Of a stretch of DNA of 64,000 bases, positions 1-8,403 are shown piece by piece (the stretch's first letter is position 1; every line of letters starts with the position of its first letter). Under the pieces are notes generated by a model. It was not told the origin of the DNA and made no database searches. It saw only the letters and a list, made by a program, of their open reading frames with translations. Both the position numbers and the translations under genes were made by a program. Source of the DNA: Verrucomicrobiia bacterium (GTDB lineage Bacteria; Verrucomicrobiota; Verrucomicrobiia; Limisphaerales; JAEYXS01); the NCBI GenBank assembly GCA_036405135.1, contig DASWYF010000020.1, forward strand, positions 310,001 through 374,000, read 5' to 3'.

Positions 1-94
1 CATGATGAAGTACCAGAAGGCTTACACGGCCTCAGCGAAGTTGATCACGACGATCGATGAGATGCTGGATACGATCATCGGCATGAAACGTTAG
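1..94 (+). CDS. flgK: Flagellar hook-associated protein FlgK, C-terminal end (partial)
   Basis: Only the last 30 residues and the TAG stop lie in the window; the gene begins to the left. The visible tail (MKYQKAYTASAKLITTIDEM, then LDTIIG) matches the amphipathic C-terminal helix shared by FlgK and other hook-filament junction proteins, where it packs with the N-terminal helix in the D0 domain. FlgK joins the hook to the filament outside the cell. The flgL gene follows on the same strand, the usual order, which supports the call. The 240-base spacer before flgL is longer than usual for this pair. Confidence 0.8.
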   Translation, partial: MMKYQKAYTASAKLITTIDEMLDTIIGMKR

Positions 95-251
95 GAATGG
101 GGATGAATTTTTCAGAAAATGATTTGCGGACAAAGGGTGTAGGCAATGCGGGCACCTTTCACCCCTTCGCTGGTCCAGCCAAAGACAGGGATGAACGGCG
201 TTTTTCGACGGCCGGTTTACTTTGCGAGTTCGGCGGTGAAGACCAATGTCA

Positions 252-273
252 GGGCAAAGCGGCAGCTTTGCCC
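252..273. repeat. Extragenic palindrome in the flgK-flgL spacer
   Basis: GGGCAAAGC and GCTTTGCCC form a perfect 9-bp stem around the tetraloop GGCA. The spacer (95-334) holds no convincing gene. A frame is open from 97 to the stop just before flgL, but its translation has no recognisable or protein-like pattern. The palindrome has no T-tract on either strand, so it is more like a REP-type element than a terminator. Confidence 0.5.
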
Positions 274-334
274 CACCATGAGCAGGAAACAGCGGGCGTT
301 CATTGCGTCACGAAATTTAATACACTGAACTGAT

Positions 335-1267
335 ATGCGCATCACTTTCAGCACTTTTCCGAATGCCTTGGTCCCGCAACTGGGAACATTGGCATCGCGT
401 CAGGCGAAGCTTCAGACTGAGGCGGCGACGGGGCAGCGCGTGCAGAACGCTTCTGATGATCCGGTGGCGATGCGGCGGGTGCTGGACCTGCAAGCTGAGG
501 CGCAGAGCATGGGGCAGTATCGGAAGAATGTGACGCGCTTGCAGGAGGTGGCCGGGGCTTCTTTCACGGCGATGCGTTCTTTGCAGAAGGTTTCAGATCG
601 CGCTTCTGAGATCGCGACGTTGGCAGATGGGCTCAAATCTCCCGAGGAGATGAAGATTTACGCGGCTGAAGTGAACCAACTCATCCAGCAGGCGGTGCAG
701 ACGGCGAATGCGAAGAACCGTGGAGATTATATTTTTGCAGGCACGAAGAACGATCTGCCGCCGTTCACGATGGCGCTGGATGCGAATGGGCAGGTCACGG
801 GGGTGACGTATCAGGGGAATGATTCGGTGGCGGAGAGCGAGATTGTGCCGGGACAGACGATCGCGGTGCAACCGCCGGGTGTGAACACGAGCGGCAGTGG
901 GCCGCAAGGGTTGCTGGGGGATTCGCGCAATGGCTCGGATCTGTTCGGACATCTTATCTCGCTGCGGGATAATCTGCTGGCGGGGAATGCAGCGGGCATA
1001 GTGGCGGATCACACGAATCTCGCTAAGGACGAGGACAACCTGATGCAGCAATATGGATTGAATGGGTCGATCCAGTCGCGTCTGGAAGTGACGGCGGCAC
1101 GGATCGGCGATCAATTGCTCTCGGTGGAATCGGTGGTGTCGCAGGAAGTGGATGCGGATCTGGCGGAGACGCTGGTGAAGCTGAATGAGACGCAGATGGC
1201 GTATCAGGCGGCGCTGCAGAGCGGGGCTTCTATCATGAAGATGTCGTTGATGGATTATCTCAGGTGA
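335..1267 (+). CDS. flgL: Flagellar hook-associated protein FlgL
   Basis: FlgL (310 aa) is the second hook-filament junction protein, exported through the flagellar type III apparatus and assembled between FlgK and flagellin. The N-terminal part has the flagellin-like heptads followed by NASDDPVAMRRVLDLQAE (the DDP motif of flagellin-family D0/D1 domains). The middle carries the GDYIFAGTKND segment typical of FlgL. The C-terminal helix LNETQMAYQAALQSGASI closes the D0 domain. Length is normal for the family (about 300 aa). The ATG lies two bases after an upstream stop and no strong Shine-Dalgarno is visible. It lies downstream of flgK. Confidence 0.93.
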   Translation: MRITFSTFPNALVPQLGTLASRQAKLQTEAATGQRVQNASDDPVAMRRVLDLQAEAQSMGQYRKNVTRLQEVAGASFTAMRSLQKVSDRASEIATLADGLKSPEEMKIYAAEVNQLIQQAVQTANAKNRGDYIFAGTKNDLPPFTMALDANGQVTGVTYQGNDSVAESEIVPGQTIAVQPPGVNTSGSGPQGLLGDSRNGSDLFGHLISLRDNLLAGNAAGIVADHTNLAKDEDNLMQQYGLNGSIQSRLEVTAARIGDQLLSVESVVSQEVDADLAETLVKLNETQMAYQAALQSGASIMKMSLMDYLR

Positions 1268-1326
1268 GTTTCTAGTTTCTGGTTTTGAGTTTCGGGTTGA
1301 TGAACCACGGATGCGCTGAGGGGGAA

Positions 1327-1363
1327 TTTTAGCCACAGATTGAACACAGATGGAACACGGATG
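1327..1363. repeat. Dispersed repeat, copy 1 (AGCCACAGAT type)
   Basis: A 37-base segment beginning TTTTAGCCACAGAT recurs in the same orientation at 15036-15072 with 34 of 37 bases identical, and the preceding TGAGGGGGAA is also shared. A related stretch rich in CCACGGAGACACGGAG follows at 1403-1418. The surrounding spacer 1268-1546 has no credible gene. The element is AC-rich rather than palindromic. I cannot say what it does. Confidence 0.75.
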
Positions 1364-1546
1364 GGGGTGGAAAATCTTGGGCTTCAGGTCGAAGGAAGAT
1401 TTACCACGGAGACACGGAGAGCGCGGAGGGGGGAGAGTTTTCAACCGAATGGGGTCAAGCGAATGAAGGGGTGATTTTTCGAATCAGGAGATGCGGGAAC
1501 TTGTTTGTCGCTTGCGTCAGGGTTCAGTTCTCGGAAAAGTGGCGGG

Positions 1547-2605
1547 GTGAAATCTACCCTGAAGTGCTGGCTGGTGGTGACGGTGTCGTTGTTGATCGGG
1601 AATCATCTGCGATTGGATGCGGCGGAGAGTAGCGTTGCGCTGACGAATATCGTGTTCGGGTCGTGCTTGAATAAGGTGGAGCATCCGATGCTGGATCGTA
1701 CGCTCGAGGTGCCGATGGATCTTTTCATTTTCATGGGGGATAACATTTACGGTGACACGACGAACATGACGGTGATGCGGGCGAAGTATGATGCGCTGAA
1801 GAACAGCCGTTTTTTCCAAGGATTGAAGAAGAAGGCGCCGTTTGTAGCGACGTGGGATGATCATGATTACGGGGTGAATGATGGTGGAGCGAACTTTGCT
1901 TTTAAGAAGGAATCGCAGGAGGAATTCTATAACTGGCTGGATGAGCCGCAGGATTCGCCACGGCGCAAGCAGGAGGGGGTTTACAGCTCGCACATTTATG
2001 GGCCGGAGGGGAAGCGGGTGCAGGTGATCCTTTTGGATACGCGGTATTTTCGGAGTCAATTGACGCGGGGGAATCATGGGATGGAGCCGAGCGGCGGGCC
2101 GTATATGCCATCGCCCTTCAAATCCACGACGATGCTGGGGGATACGCAGTGGGTGTGGCTGGCGGAGGAATTAAAGAAACCGGCGGAGGTGAGGTTGATG
2201 ATCTCGAGCATCCAGTTCGTGCCGGAGTTCTGCGGGTGCGAGGCGTGGGCAAATCTGCCGCATGAGAAGGAGCGGATGCTGGCGCTGATTCAGGAGACGA
2301 AGGCGAACGGAATCGTGTTCCTGAGCGGGGACCGGCATTGGTGCGAGCTGTCGCGCATGGACGGGCCGACGGGGTATCCGCTGTATGAATTGACGGCGAG
2401 TGCGATGACGCAGGTGCATCCGCGCGGCACGCCGACACCGAATGTGAACCGGCTGATCCCGAAGACATATCATGAGGCGAATGTGGGACAGTTGAGCATC
2501 GATTGGGGGAAGAAGGATACGGAGTTGCATTTGAAGATCATTGATGTGAGGGGTGAGGTGCAGATCGAGAAGAAGATCAAGGTGAGTGAGTTGCAGGGGA
2601 AGTGA
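1547..2605 (+). CDS. PhoD-like secreted metallophosphatase
   Basis: A member of the alkaline phosphatase D / PhoD-like phosphodiesterase family (about 352 aa). Metal-site motifs appear in family order: FGSC, FMGDNIYGDT, TWDDHDYGVND, and near the end LSGDRHWCEL. The GTG start at 1547 gives a clean signal peptide (KCWLVVTVSLLIG, cleavage after LDAAES), so the protein should act outside the cytoplasm. An in-frame TTG at 1505 would add 14 residues that spoil the signal peptide, so I prefer GTG. Probable role: release of phosphate from organic phosphoesters, fitting the nearby pst operon. The gene seems monocistronic and is flanked by repeats. Substrate cannot be told from sequence. Confidence 0.82.
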   Translation: MKSTLKCWLVVTVSLLIGNHLRLDAAESSVALTNIVFGSCLNKVEHPMLDRTLEVPMDLFIFMGDNIYGDTTNMTVMRAKYDALKNSRFFQGLKKKAPFVATWDDHDYGVNDGGANFAFKKESQEEFYNWLDEPQDSPRRKQEGVYSSHIYGPEGKRVQVILLDTRYFRSQLTRGNHGMEPSGGPYMPSPFKSTTMLGDTQWVWLAEELKKPAEVRLMISSIQFVPEFCGCEAWANLPHEKERMLALIQETKANGIVFLSGDRHWCELSRMDGPTGYPLYELTASAMTQVHPRGTPTPNVNRLIPKTYHEANVGQLSIDWGKKDTELHLKIIDVRGEVQIEKKIKVSELQGK

Positions 2606-2607
2606 TG

Positions 2608-2625
2608 CCGGTTGCACCGGCGGGC
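2608..2625. repeat. Short repeat GGTTGCACCGGCGGGC, copy 1
   Basis: The 16-mer GGTTGCACCGGCGGGC (2610-2625) recurs exactly at 15079-15094. Here it also forms a small palindrome, GCCGG-TTGCA-CCGGC. It starts three bases after the phosphatase stop codon. It lacks a T-tract, so it is listed as an extragenic repeat. Confidence 0.55.
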
Positions 2626-2682
2626 CATTATGGTTTGTGGCGCAGATGCTAATTTGTGGGTGATGAAATAGTTTAATGTTCT

Positions 2683-2743
2683 GCCGACTGCCAGTCGGCG
2701 ACATCACCGCAGTCGCGGGACAGGCAGCAGACTGACAGTCTGC
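2683..2743. repeat. Paired REP-like palindromes
   Basis: Two 17-base hairpins stand 27 bases apart: GCCGACT-GCC-AGTCGGC (2683-2699) and GCAGACT-GAC-AGTCTGC (2727-2743). They share stem length, a 3-base loop and most stem bases, which suggests a diverged pair as in bacterial BIME elements. The pair ends 13 bases before the rhomboid start, so it may also affect its mRNA 5' end. No transposase is seen nearby. Confidence 0.65.
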
Positions 2744-2756
2744 GCTACAGTTTAAG

Positions 2757-3629
2757 ATGACGAATGAGGCACCAGTTTTGATTCCGGTGAAGGATCGCAG
2801 GCAGGCGATGGACTGGAGCCTGGTGCTGGCGAGCCAGGGGATCGAGGTGGGCATCGCGCAGGTGGAGGGGGAGCGGTTCGCGTTGGAGGTGGCGGCGGTG
2901 GATTCCACGCGGGCGTTCCAAGTATTGAAGTTGTATCATAAGGAGACGCGCGGGTGGAACTGGTGGATGGCGCGGACGGAGGAGGGACCGCACTTGGAAA
3001 CATTGGCGATGTTCTGGGTGCTGGCGTTGATTTTCTGGCATGCGATGGCGGATAAGTGGCCGGGCATCGAGGCTGCCGGGGTGATGGATAGCCAGCGGTT
3101 TGCACTGGGGGACTGGTGGCGACTCTTTACGGCGGTGACGTTGCACAGCGATCTGGCGCATCTGGCGGCGAATTGTTCCATCGGCCTATTGTTTTTTTGT
3201 CTGGCGGGAGCGCGGTATGGATTGGGGATTTCGCTGCTGACGTCTTACCTGGCGGGTGTGCTGGGGAATGTGGCGGGATGGATGGTGTATGACGGGCCTT
3301 ACAATAGTCTCGGTGCTTCGGGGATGGTGATGGGGGCTGTGGGATTGATCATTGCGCGGCCGGTGATCGGACAGGCGCCGATGTTGAAGTGGAAGGGGCT
3401 GCTGGTGACGCTCAGCGCGGGGGCGATGTTATTCCTGCTGGTGGGTGCGAGCGGGAGTCCGGAGACGGATATGGTGGCGCATGTTGCGGGGTTTGTGGCG
3501 GGGCTGGTGTTTGGGTGGAGATTGCGCCGCTGGCCGCAGATGAAGGAGCCGCGCGTCCAAAATCGAGCGTTATCACTTTTTCTTTTCATGCTGTCTGTCC
3601 CGTGGTGTCTCGCCTTGGGACGCTCTTGA
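2757..3629 (+). CDS. Rhomboid family intramembrane serine protease
   Basis: A 290-aa membrane protein with a roughly 80-residue N-terminal cytoplasmic part, then about six or seven hydrophobic helices. Rhomboid signatures are present: the LHSDLAHLAAN motif at 129-139 (oxyanion-side His and Asn), the nucleophile in GASG with Ser188, and the catalytic His242 in VAHVAGFVAGL. These proteases cut transmembrane substrates inside the bilayer; the substrate here is unknown. The N-terminal segment includes VLASQGIEVGIAQVE, a small fold often seen before rhomboids in this phylum (family impression, not tested). It appears to be a single gene between the repeat pair and the pst operon. Confidence 0.88.
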   Translation: MTNEAPVLIPVKDRRQAMDWSLVLASQGIEVGIAQVEGERFALEVAAVDSTRAFQVLKLYHKETRGWNWWMARTEEGPHLETLAMFWVLALIFWHAMADKWPGIEAAGVMDSQRFALGDWWRLFTAVTLHSDLAHLAANCSIGLLFFCLAGARYGLGISLLTSYLAGVLGNVAGWMVYDGPYNSLGASGMVMGAVGLIIARPVIGQAPMLKWKGLLVTLSAGAMLFLLVGASGSPETDMVAHVAGFVAGLVFGWRLRRWPQMKEPRVQNRALSLFLFMLSVPWCLALGRS

Positions 3630-3653
3630 GGTGTGCTTTCGTAGCGAAGTGTC

Positions 3654-3671
3654 CTGTCACATTGCTGACAT
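3654..3671 (+). promoter_or_regulatory. Pho-box-like site upstream of pstS
   Basis: CTGTCAC-ATTG-CTGACAT has two 7-base half-sites spaced by 4 bases, the geometry of the PhoB box (CTGTCAT repeated every 11 bases). Each half differs from that consensus at one position. It lies 112 bases before the pstS start, where phosphate-starvation control is expected. The phoB/phoR genes are not in the window, so the regulator is inferred. Confidence 0.5.
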
Positions 3672-3741
3672 GGGAACGTTGCCGTTTCGTAGGGGGCTCA
3701 CCATTTTTCTGTAACATGGTTTCCCTAGAGTTTCGTTTCGC

Positions 3742-3763
3742 GACAGGAAAACCAATTCCTGTC
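3742..3763 (+). other. Inverted repeat in the pstS leader
   Basis: GACAGGAA and TTCCTGTC are separated by six bases and end 19 bases before the pstS ATG. The structure could be an mRNA hairpin or a protein-binding site. It has no T-tract. Confidence 0.4.
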
Positions 3764-3782
3764 AGTTCTTGGAACACACGAT

Positions 3783-5132
3783 ATGAAACGTACACTTTGG
3801 GCGTTAGCCCTTCTTCTTGCGGGCCAGTTCGCCGCGGTGGTGGCCGGTGAAGTCACCATCAAGGGTTCGGATACCATGGTCATCCTCGCGCAGCGGTGGG
3901 CGGAGACTTTCATGAAGCAGACGTCGGGTGTGAACATCCAGGTGACGGGTGGCGGATCGGGAACGGGCATCGCGGCACTGCGCAACAACTCGACGGATAT
4001 CGCCACGGCTTCCCGGGCGATGAAGCCGAAGGAGATGGCGGACCTCATCGCCACGCACGGGGCGAAGCCGCTGGAGATCAAGACCTCGCTGGATGGTCTC
4101 TCGGTGTATGTGCATGCGAGCAATCCCATGAAGGAGATCAGCTTTGCCCAGTTGGACCGCATCTTCCGCGGGCAGGCGCGCAACTGGAGCGAGTTCGGCG
4201 GGCCGGACAAACCGATCGTGATTTACAGCCGGGAGAACAATTCCGGCACGTATGCCTATTTCAAAGAACACGTGTTGAAGGAACAGGATTTTTCCGCGCG
4301 CGCCCTGACGATGGTGGGCACGGCGGCCTTGATCAATGCCGTCTCCAAAGACCCGGGCGCCATCGGTTACGGCGGCATCGGTTACGCGAGCGGGGTGAAA
4401 TCGCTCATGGTGAAGGAAAAGGATACGGATGAAGCGTGCCTGCCCACGGATGAGAATGTGATCTCCGGCAAGTATCCGCTTTCACGTTATCTGTTCTTCT
4501 ACCTCATGCCCGGCGGCATGAGCGGTGATGTGAAGAAGTTCGTCGATTGGGTGGTGACGCCGGCCGGGCAGGAAGTTGTGACGGCGGCGGGTTATATCCC
4601 GTTGCCGGCGGCCAAGCCGGCTCCAGCCGTTGCGGTCGCTACCACGGCCCCGGCGATGGTCGCCAAAGCTCCAGTGGCGGTTGCTTCACAGCCGGTGAGT
4701 GCCTTTGTGCCAGCACAAGCGGTTGCCGCCCCCTCTCCGCAAACGGTGCAGCCGGTGGTCGCGCAAGTCCAGCCGATGGCGGCCCAGCCGGTGCCGCAGC
4801 AGCATGTTTACCAACAACCGCAGGCTTATGTGGCGCAGCCTGCTTACAATCCGACCTCGGCCATCGAGTCGTTGCTCGAGCAATCGGCCGCTCTGGGCAA
4901 GCGCGAGGCGATGATGGCGGGGCGCGAGGAATCTTTCGCGTCGCGTGAAGCCAAACTGGCCGATCGTGAGGCGCGGTTGGTGGGCAAGGAATCCGAAGTG
5001 GGAGTGCGGGAAGCGGGGTTGGTCTCCAAGGAAAAGGAGCTCACCGCCAAGGAGAAGGAATTGATGCGGATTGAAGACGAGCTGAACAAAGGCCGCCGCG
5101 ATTCAAACCGTTCCAATCTGTTCCGCCGTTAG
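3783..5132 (+). CDS. pstS: PstS-like phosphate-binding protein with C-terminal coiled coil
   Basis: The first gene of the pst operon (449 aa). A signal peptide (residues 1-21, ending VVAG) precedes a PstS/PBP-like domain (about 22-270) with the diagnostic EVTIKGSDTM start, TGGGSGTGIAAL and YSRENNSGTYAYFKEHVL motifs that contact phosphate. It should hand phosphate to the PstCA channel in the periplasm. Beyond the binding domain it carries an Ala/Pro/Gln/Val-rich linker (about 275-355) and a charged heptad coiled coil (about 365-440: REAKLADREARL, KEKELTAKEKEL). Ordinary PstS ends near 330 aa, so this 170-residue tail is unusual. It could anchor the protein to the wall or to a partner. Confidence 0.88.
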   Translation: MKRTLWALALLLAGQFAAVVAGEVTIKGSDTMVILAQRWAETFMKQTSGVNIQVTGGGSGTGIAALRNNSTDIATASRAMKPKEMADLIATHGAKPLEIKTSLDGLSVYVHASNPMKEISFAQLDRIFRGQARNWSEFGGPDKPIVIYSRENNSGTYAYFKEHVLKEQDFSARALTMVGTAALINAVSKDPGAIGYGGIGYASGVKSLMVKEKDTDEACLPTDENVISGKYPLSRYLFFYLMPGGMSGDVKKFVDWVVTPAGQEVVTAAGYIPLPAAKPAPAVAVATTAPAMVAKAPVAVASQPVSAFVPAQAVAAPSPQTVQPVVAQVQPMAAQPVPQQHVYQQPQAYVAQPAYNPTSAIESLLEQSAALGKREAMMAGREESFASREAKLADREARLVGKESEVGVREAGLVSKEKELTAKEKELMRIEDELNKGRRDSNRSNLFRR

Positions 5133-5166
5133 TCACGAGACCTTGAACTTGAGCTGAGTAGTGAAC

Positions 5167-6408
5167 ATGCAGAAGCAAAATCAGAACGCCAACGGTACTG
5201 AACCGGCATGGAACCCGGTGCCGGAGCTGTGCGGCTACCGTGAGAGCATCTGGGTATGGCTCGTGGAGCGCGGCAGCGTGGCGGTGTCCGGACTGGTGAT
5301 CGCGTTGCTGGTGCTCATCTTCGTGTTCATGTTCAAGGAGTCCATGCCCATCATGCTGGGGCAGATGGACAACGCACGTTCAGGCAAGACGCTGACTTGG
5401 GCCGAAGTGCAGGCGCTAAAACCGGAGGAGCAGGCGGCATATCTGGGATTGAAACTGGAGAAGATACAGGGTTTTACACCGGACATCCTGCAATCCCTGG
5501 TGGAGCTTAAGGCGGAGGAGAAAAAGGCCAAGGCGAACCCGGATACGGCACTCAATACCACCTCGTGGATGATGATGCTGAAGCCTTATCAATGGACGGG
5601 CTACGAGGCGAAATCGTATGTGTGGCAGCCGAATTCCGAGGTGCAGAAGTATAATATCATTCCGCTCGCCGTGGGCAGTTTGAAGATCTCGATCGTCGCG
5701 ATTCTGGTCGCCGTGCCCCTGGCGGTGATCGCGGCGCTTTATCTTTCGCAAATGGCTCCGACGGCGGTCCGCGAGATCGTGAAGCCGGCCATCGAGATGC
5801 TGGCGGGCATTCCGACGGTGGTGCTGGGTTTCTTCGGCCTGATGATCATGGCCACGGTGATGCAGAACACGTTCGGCTATGAGTATCGCCTGAATGTGTT
5901 TGTGGCGGGAGTGGTCACGGCACTGGCGATCATCCCGATCGTGTTCACCGTTTCCGAGGACGCGCTGAGTGCGGTGCCGATCGCGCATCGGGACGCGGCT
6001 TACGCGATGGGTGCTTCACCCTGGTATGCTTCCATCTTCGTCGTGCTGCCCGCAGCGATGCCGGGTGTGGCGGCCGCGGTGTTGCTTGGTTTTGGCCGGG
6101 CCATCGGCGAGACGATGATCGCGTTGATGATCTCCGGCAATGCGTTCCTGATGGGACCGAGTTTTTTTGAACCGGGCCGCACGATTCCGGCCACGATCGG
6201 CTCGGAGCTGGCGGAGACGGCGTATCAGGGGCAGCACTACCGCATCCTCTTTCTCATCGGCACGCTGCTGTTCTGCTTCACCTTTGTGATGAACCTCATC
6301 GGCGACCAGATCATCCATCACCTGAAGGCGCGGCTGGAAGGTTCCGTGTCTCATGAGCATCACACGGTGGCGCAACCGGAAGCACCGAACGCAAATCTCA
6401 ATCTTTGA
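5167..6408 (+). CDS. pstC: Phosphate ABC transporter permease PstC
   Basis: Inner-membrane permease subunit (about 413 aa from ATG 5167; a GTG at 5161 is also in frame). After the first membrane helix (VAVSGLVIALLVLIFVF) lies a roughly 110-residue hydrophilic segment before the second helix, longer than in model PstC proteins. The rest has the family core: PAIEMLAGIPTVVLGFFGL, the EAA-type loop in DAAYAMGASPWYASIFVVLP, and GRAIGETMIALMISGNA. With PstA it forms the phosphate path powered by PstB. It follows pstS after 34 bases and precedes pstA by 15 bases. Confidence 0.9.
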   Translation: MQKQNQNANGTEPAWNPVPELCGYRESIWVWLVERGSVAVSGLVIALLVLIFVFMFKESMPIMLGQMDNARSGKTLTWAEVQALKPEEQAAYLGLKLEKIQGFTPDILQSLVELKAEEKKAKANPDTALNTTSWMMMLKPYQWTGYEAKSYVWQPNSEVQKYNIIPLAVGSLKISIVAILVAVPLAVIAALYLSQMAPTAVREIVKPAIEMLAGIPTVVLGFFGLMIMATVMQNTFGYEYRLNVFVAGVVTALAIIPIVFTVSEDALSAVPIAHRDAAYAMGASPWYASIFVVLPAAMPGVAAAVLLGFGRAIGETMIALMISGNAFLMGPSFFEPGRTIPATIGSELAETAYQGQHYRILFLIGTLLFCFTFVMNLIGDQIIHHLKARLEGSVSHEHHTVAQPEAPNANLNL

Positions 6409-6423
6409 TCACTGACTGACGCA

Positions 6424-7368
6424 ATGGACGCACTGGCTTATCTGCAAGAAGACCGCACGACGCGTGAACGCGCCGAGCATGGCTACATCTGGCTCATGTC
6501 CCTGGCGGCGCTGGCGATCGTGGGCATGGTGGTGTGGATCATCGGCGAGATCCTGCTCAAGGGGTATCACGGCCTGAATCCGGCATTCATCTTTGGCGGC
6601 ATCGAGGCGGGCATGTTCTCGGTGGAGAAGTCGGGCGTGTTCCCGATGCTGTTTGGAACGGTGGCGCTGGTGATGATCATGACGGTGATGGTGGTGCCTT
6701 TCGGTGTCATCACCGCCGTGTATCTGCATGAGTATGCGGACCAGCAGGCGTGGTGGACGCGGACGATCCGCCTGGCGGTGAACAATCTTGCCGGTGTGCC
6801 GGCGATCGTGTTCGGGCTCTTCGGCCTGGGCTTCTTCGTCTATTTCATCGGCGGCGGTTTTGACCGGCTGATGAACCATCCCACGCCGGTGTGGGGCAAG
6901 CCGGCCTTGATCTGGGCTTCCTTCACGATGGCGGTGCTGACTTTGCCGGTGGTGGTGGTCTCGACGGAAGAAGCGCTTCGTGCTGTGCCGCAATCCATCC
7001 GTGATGCGAGCATGGGATTGGGCGCGGGCAAGCTGGAGACGTTATGGCGACTGGTCATCCCGCAGGCGATGCCGGGCATCTTGACGGGGGCCATCCTGGC
7101 GATCAGCCGGGGCGCGGGTGAGGTGGCGCCCATCATGTTCACGGGGGCGGCGTATCTGGCGCCGTTGCCGGATTCATTGAACGACCAGTTCATGGAGCTG
7201 GGTTACCACATCCTCATCCTCGCGACGCAGTCGCCCGATGTGGAGGCGACGAAGCCGCTGCTCTTTGCCACGGTGCTGGTGCTGATCGCACTGACCTGTG
7301 CCTTGAACTTGCTGGCCATCCTGGGCCGCGCTTATCTGCGGCGCAAATACCGTCAACTGCATCACTAA
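6424..7368 (+). CDS. pstA: Phosphate ABC transporter permease PstA
   Basis: The partner permease (314 aa) with about six membrane helices. Recognisable family segments are GVITAVYLHEYA, NNLAGVPAIVFGLFGLGFF, the coupling loop DASMGLGAGKLETLWRLVIP that docks on PstB, and ISRGAGEVAPIMFTGAAYL. Length is normal for PstA. It lies between pstC and pstB with gaps of 15 and 13 bases and no terminator, so co-transcription is very likely. Confidence 0.92.
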   Translation: MDALAYLQEDRTTRERAEHGYIWLMSLAALAIVGMVVWIIGEILLKGYHGLNPAFIFGGIEAGMFSVEKSGVFPMLFGTVALVMIMTVMVVPFGVITAVYLHEYADQQAWWTRTIRLAVNNLAGVPAIVFGLFGLGFFVYFIGGGFDRLMNHPTPVWGKPALIWASFTMAVLTLPVVVVSTEEALRAVPQSIRDASMGLGAGKLETLWRLVIPQAMPGILTGAILAISRGAGEVAPIMFTGAAYLAPLPDSLNDQFMELGYHILILATQSPDVEATKPLLFATVLVLIALTCALNLLAILGRAYLRRKYRQLHH

Positions 7369-7381
7369 GATTTTAGGTTCT

Positions 7382-8368
<987 letters not shown>

Positions 8369-8403
8369 TCTTACCGGAACGGGGACATGGGGAGACACGA
8401 ATC

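Noticed and set aside
97-333. A 78-codon frame between flgK and flgL
   Set aside because: It fills the gap exactly but contains a palindromic repeat and no plausible protein pattern.
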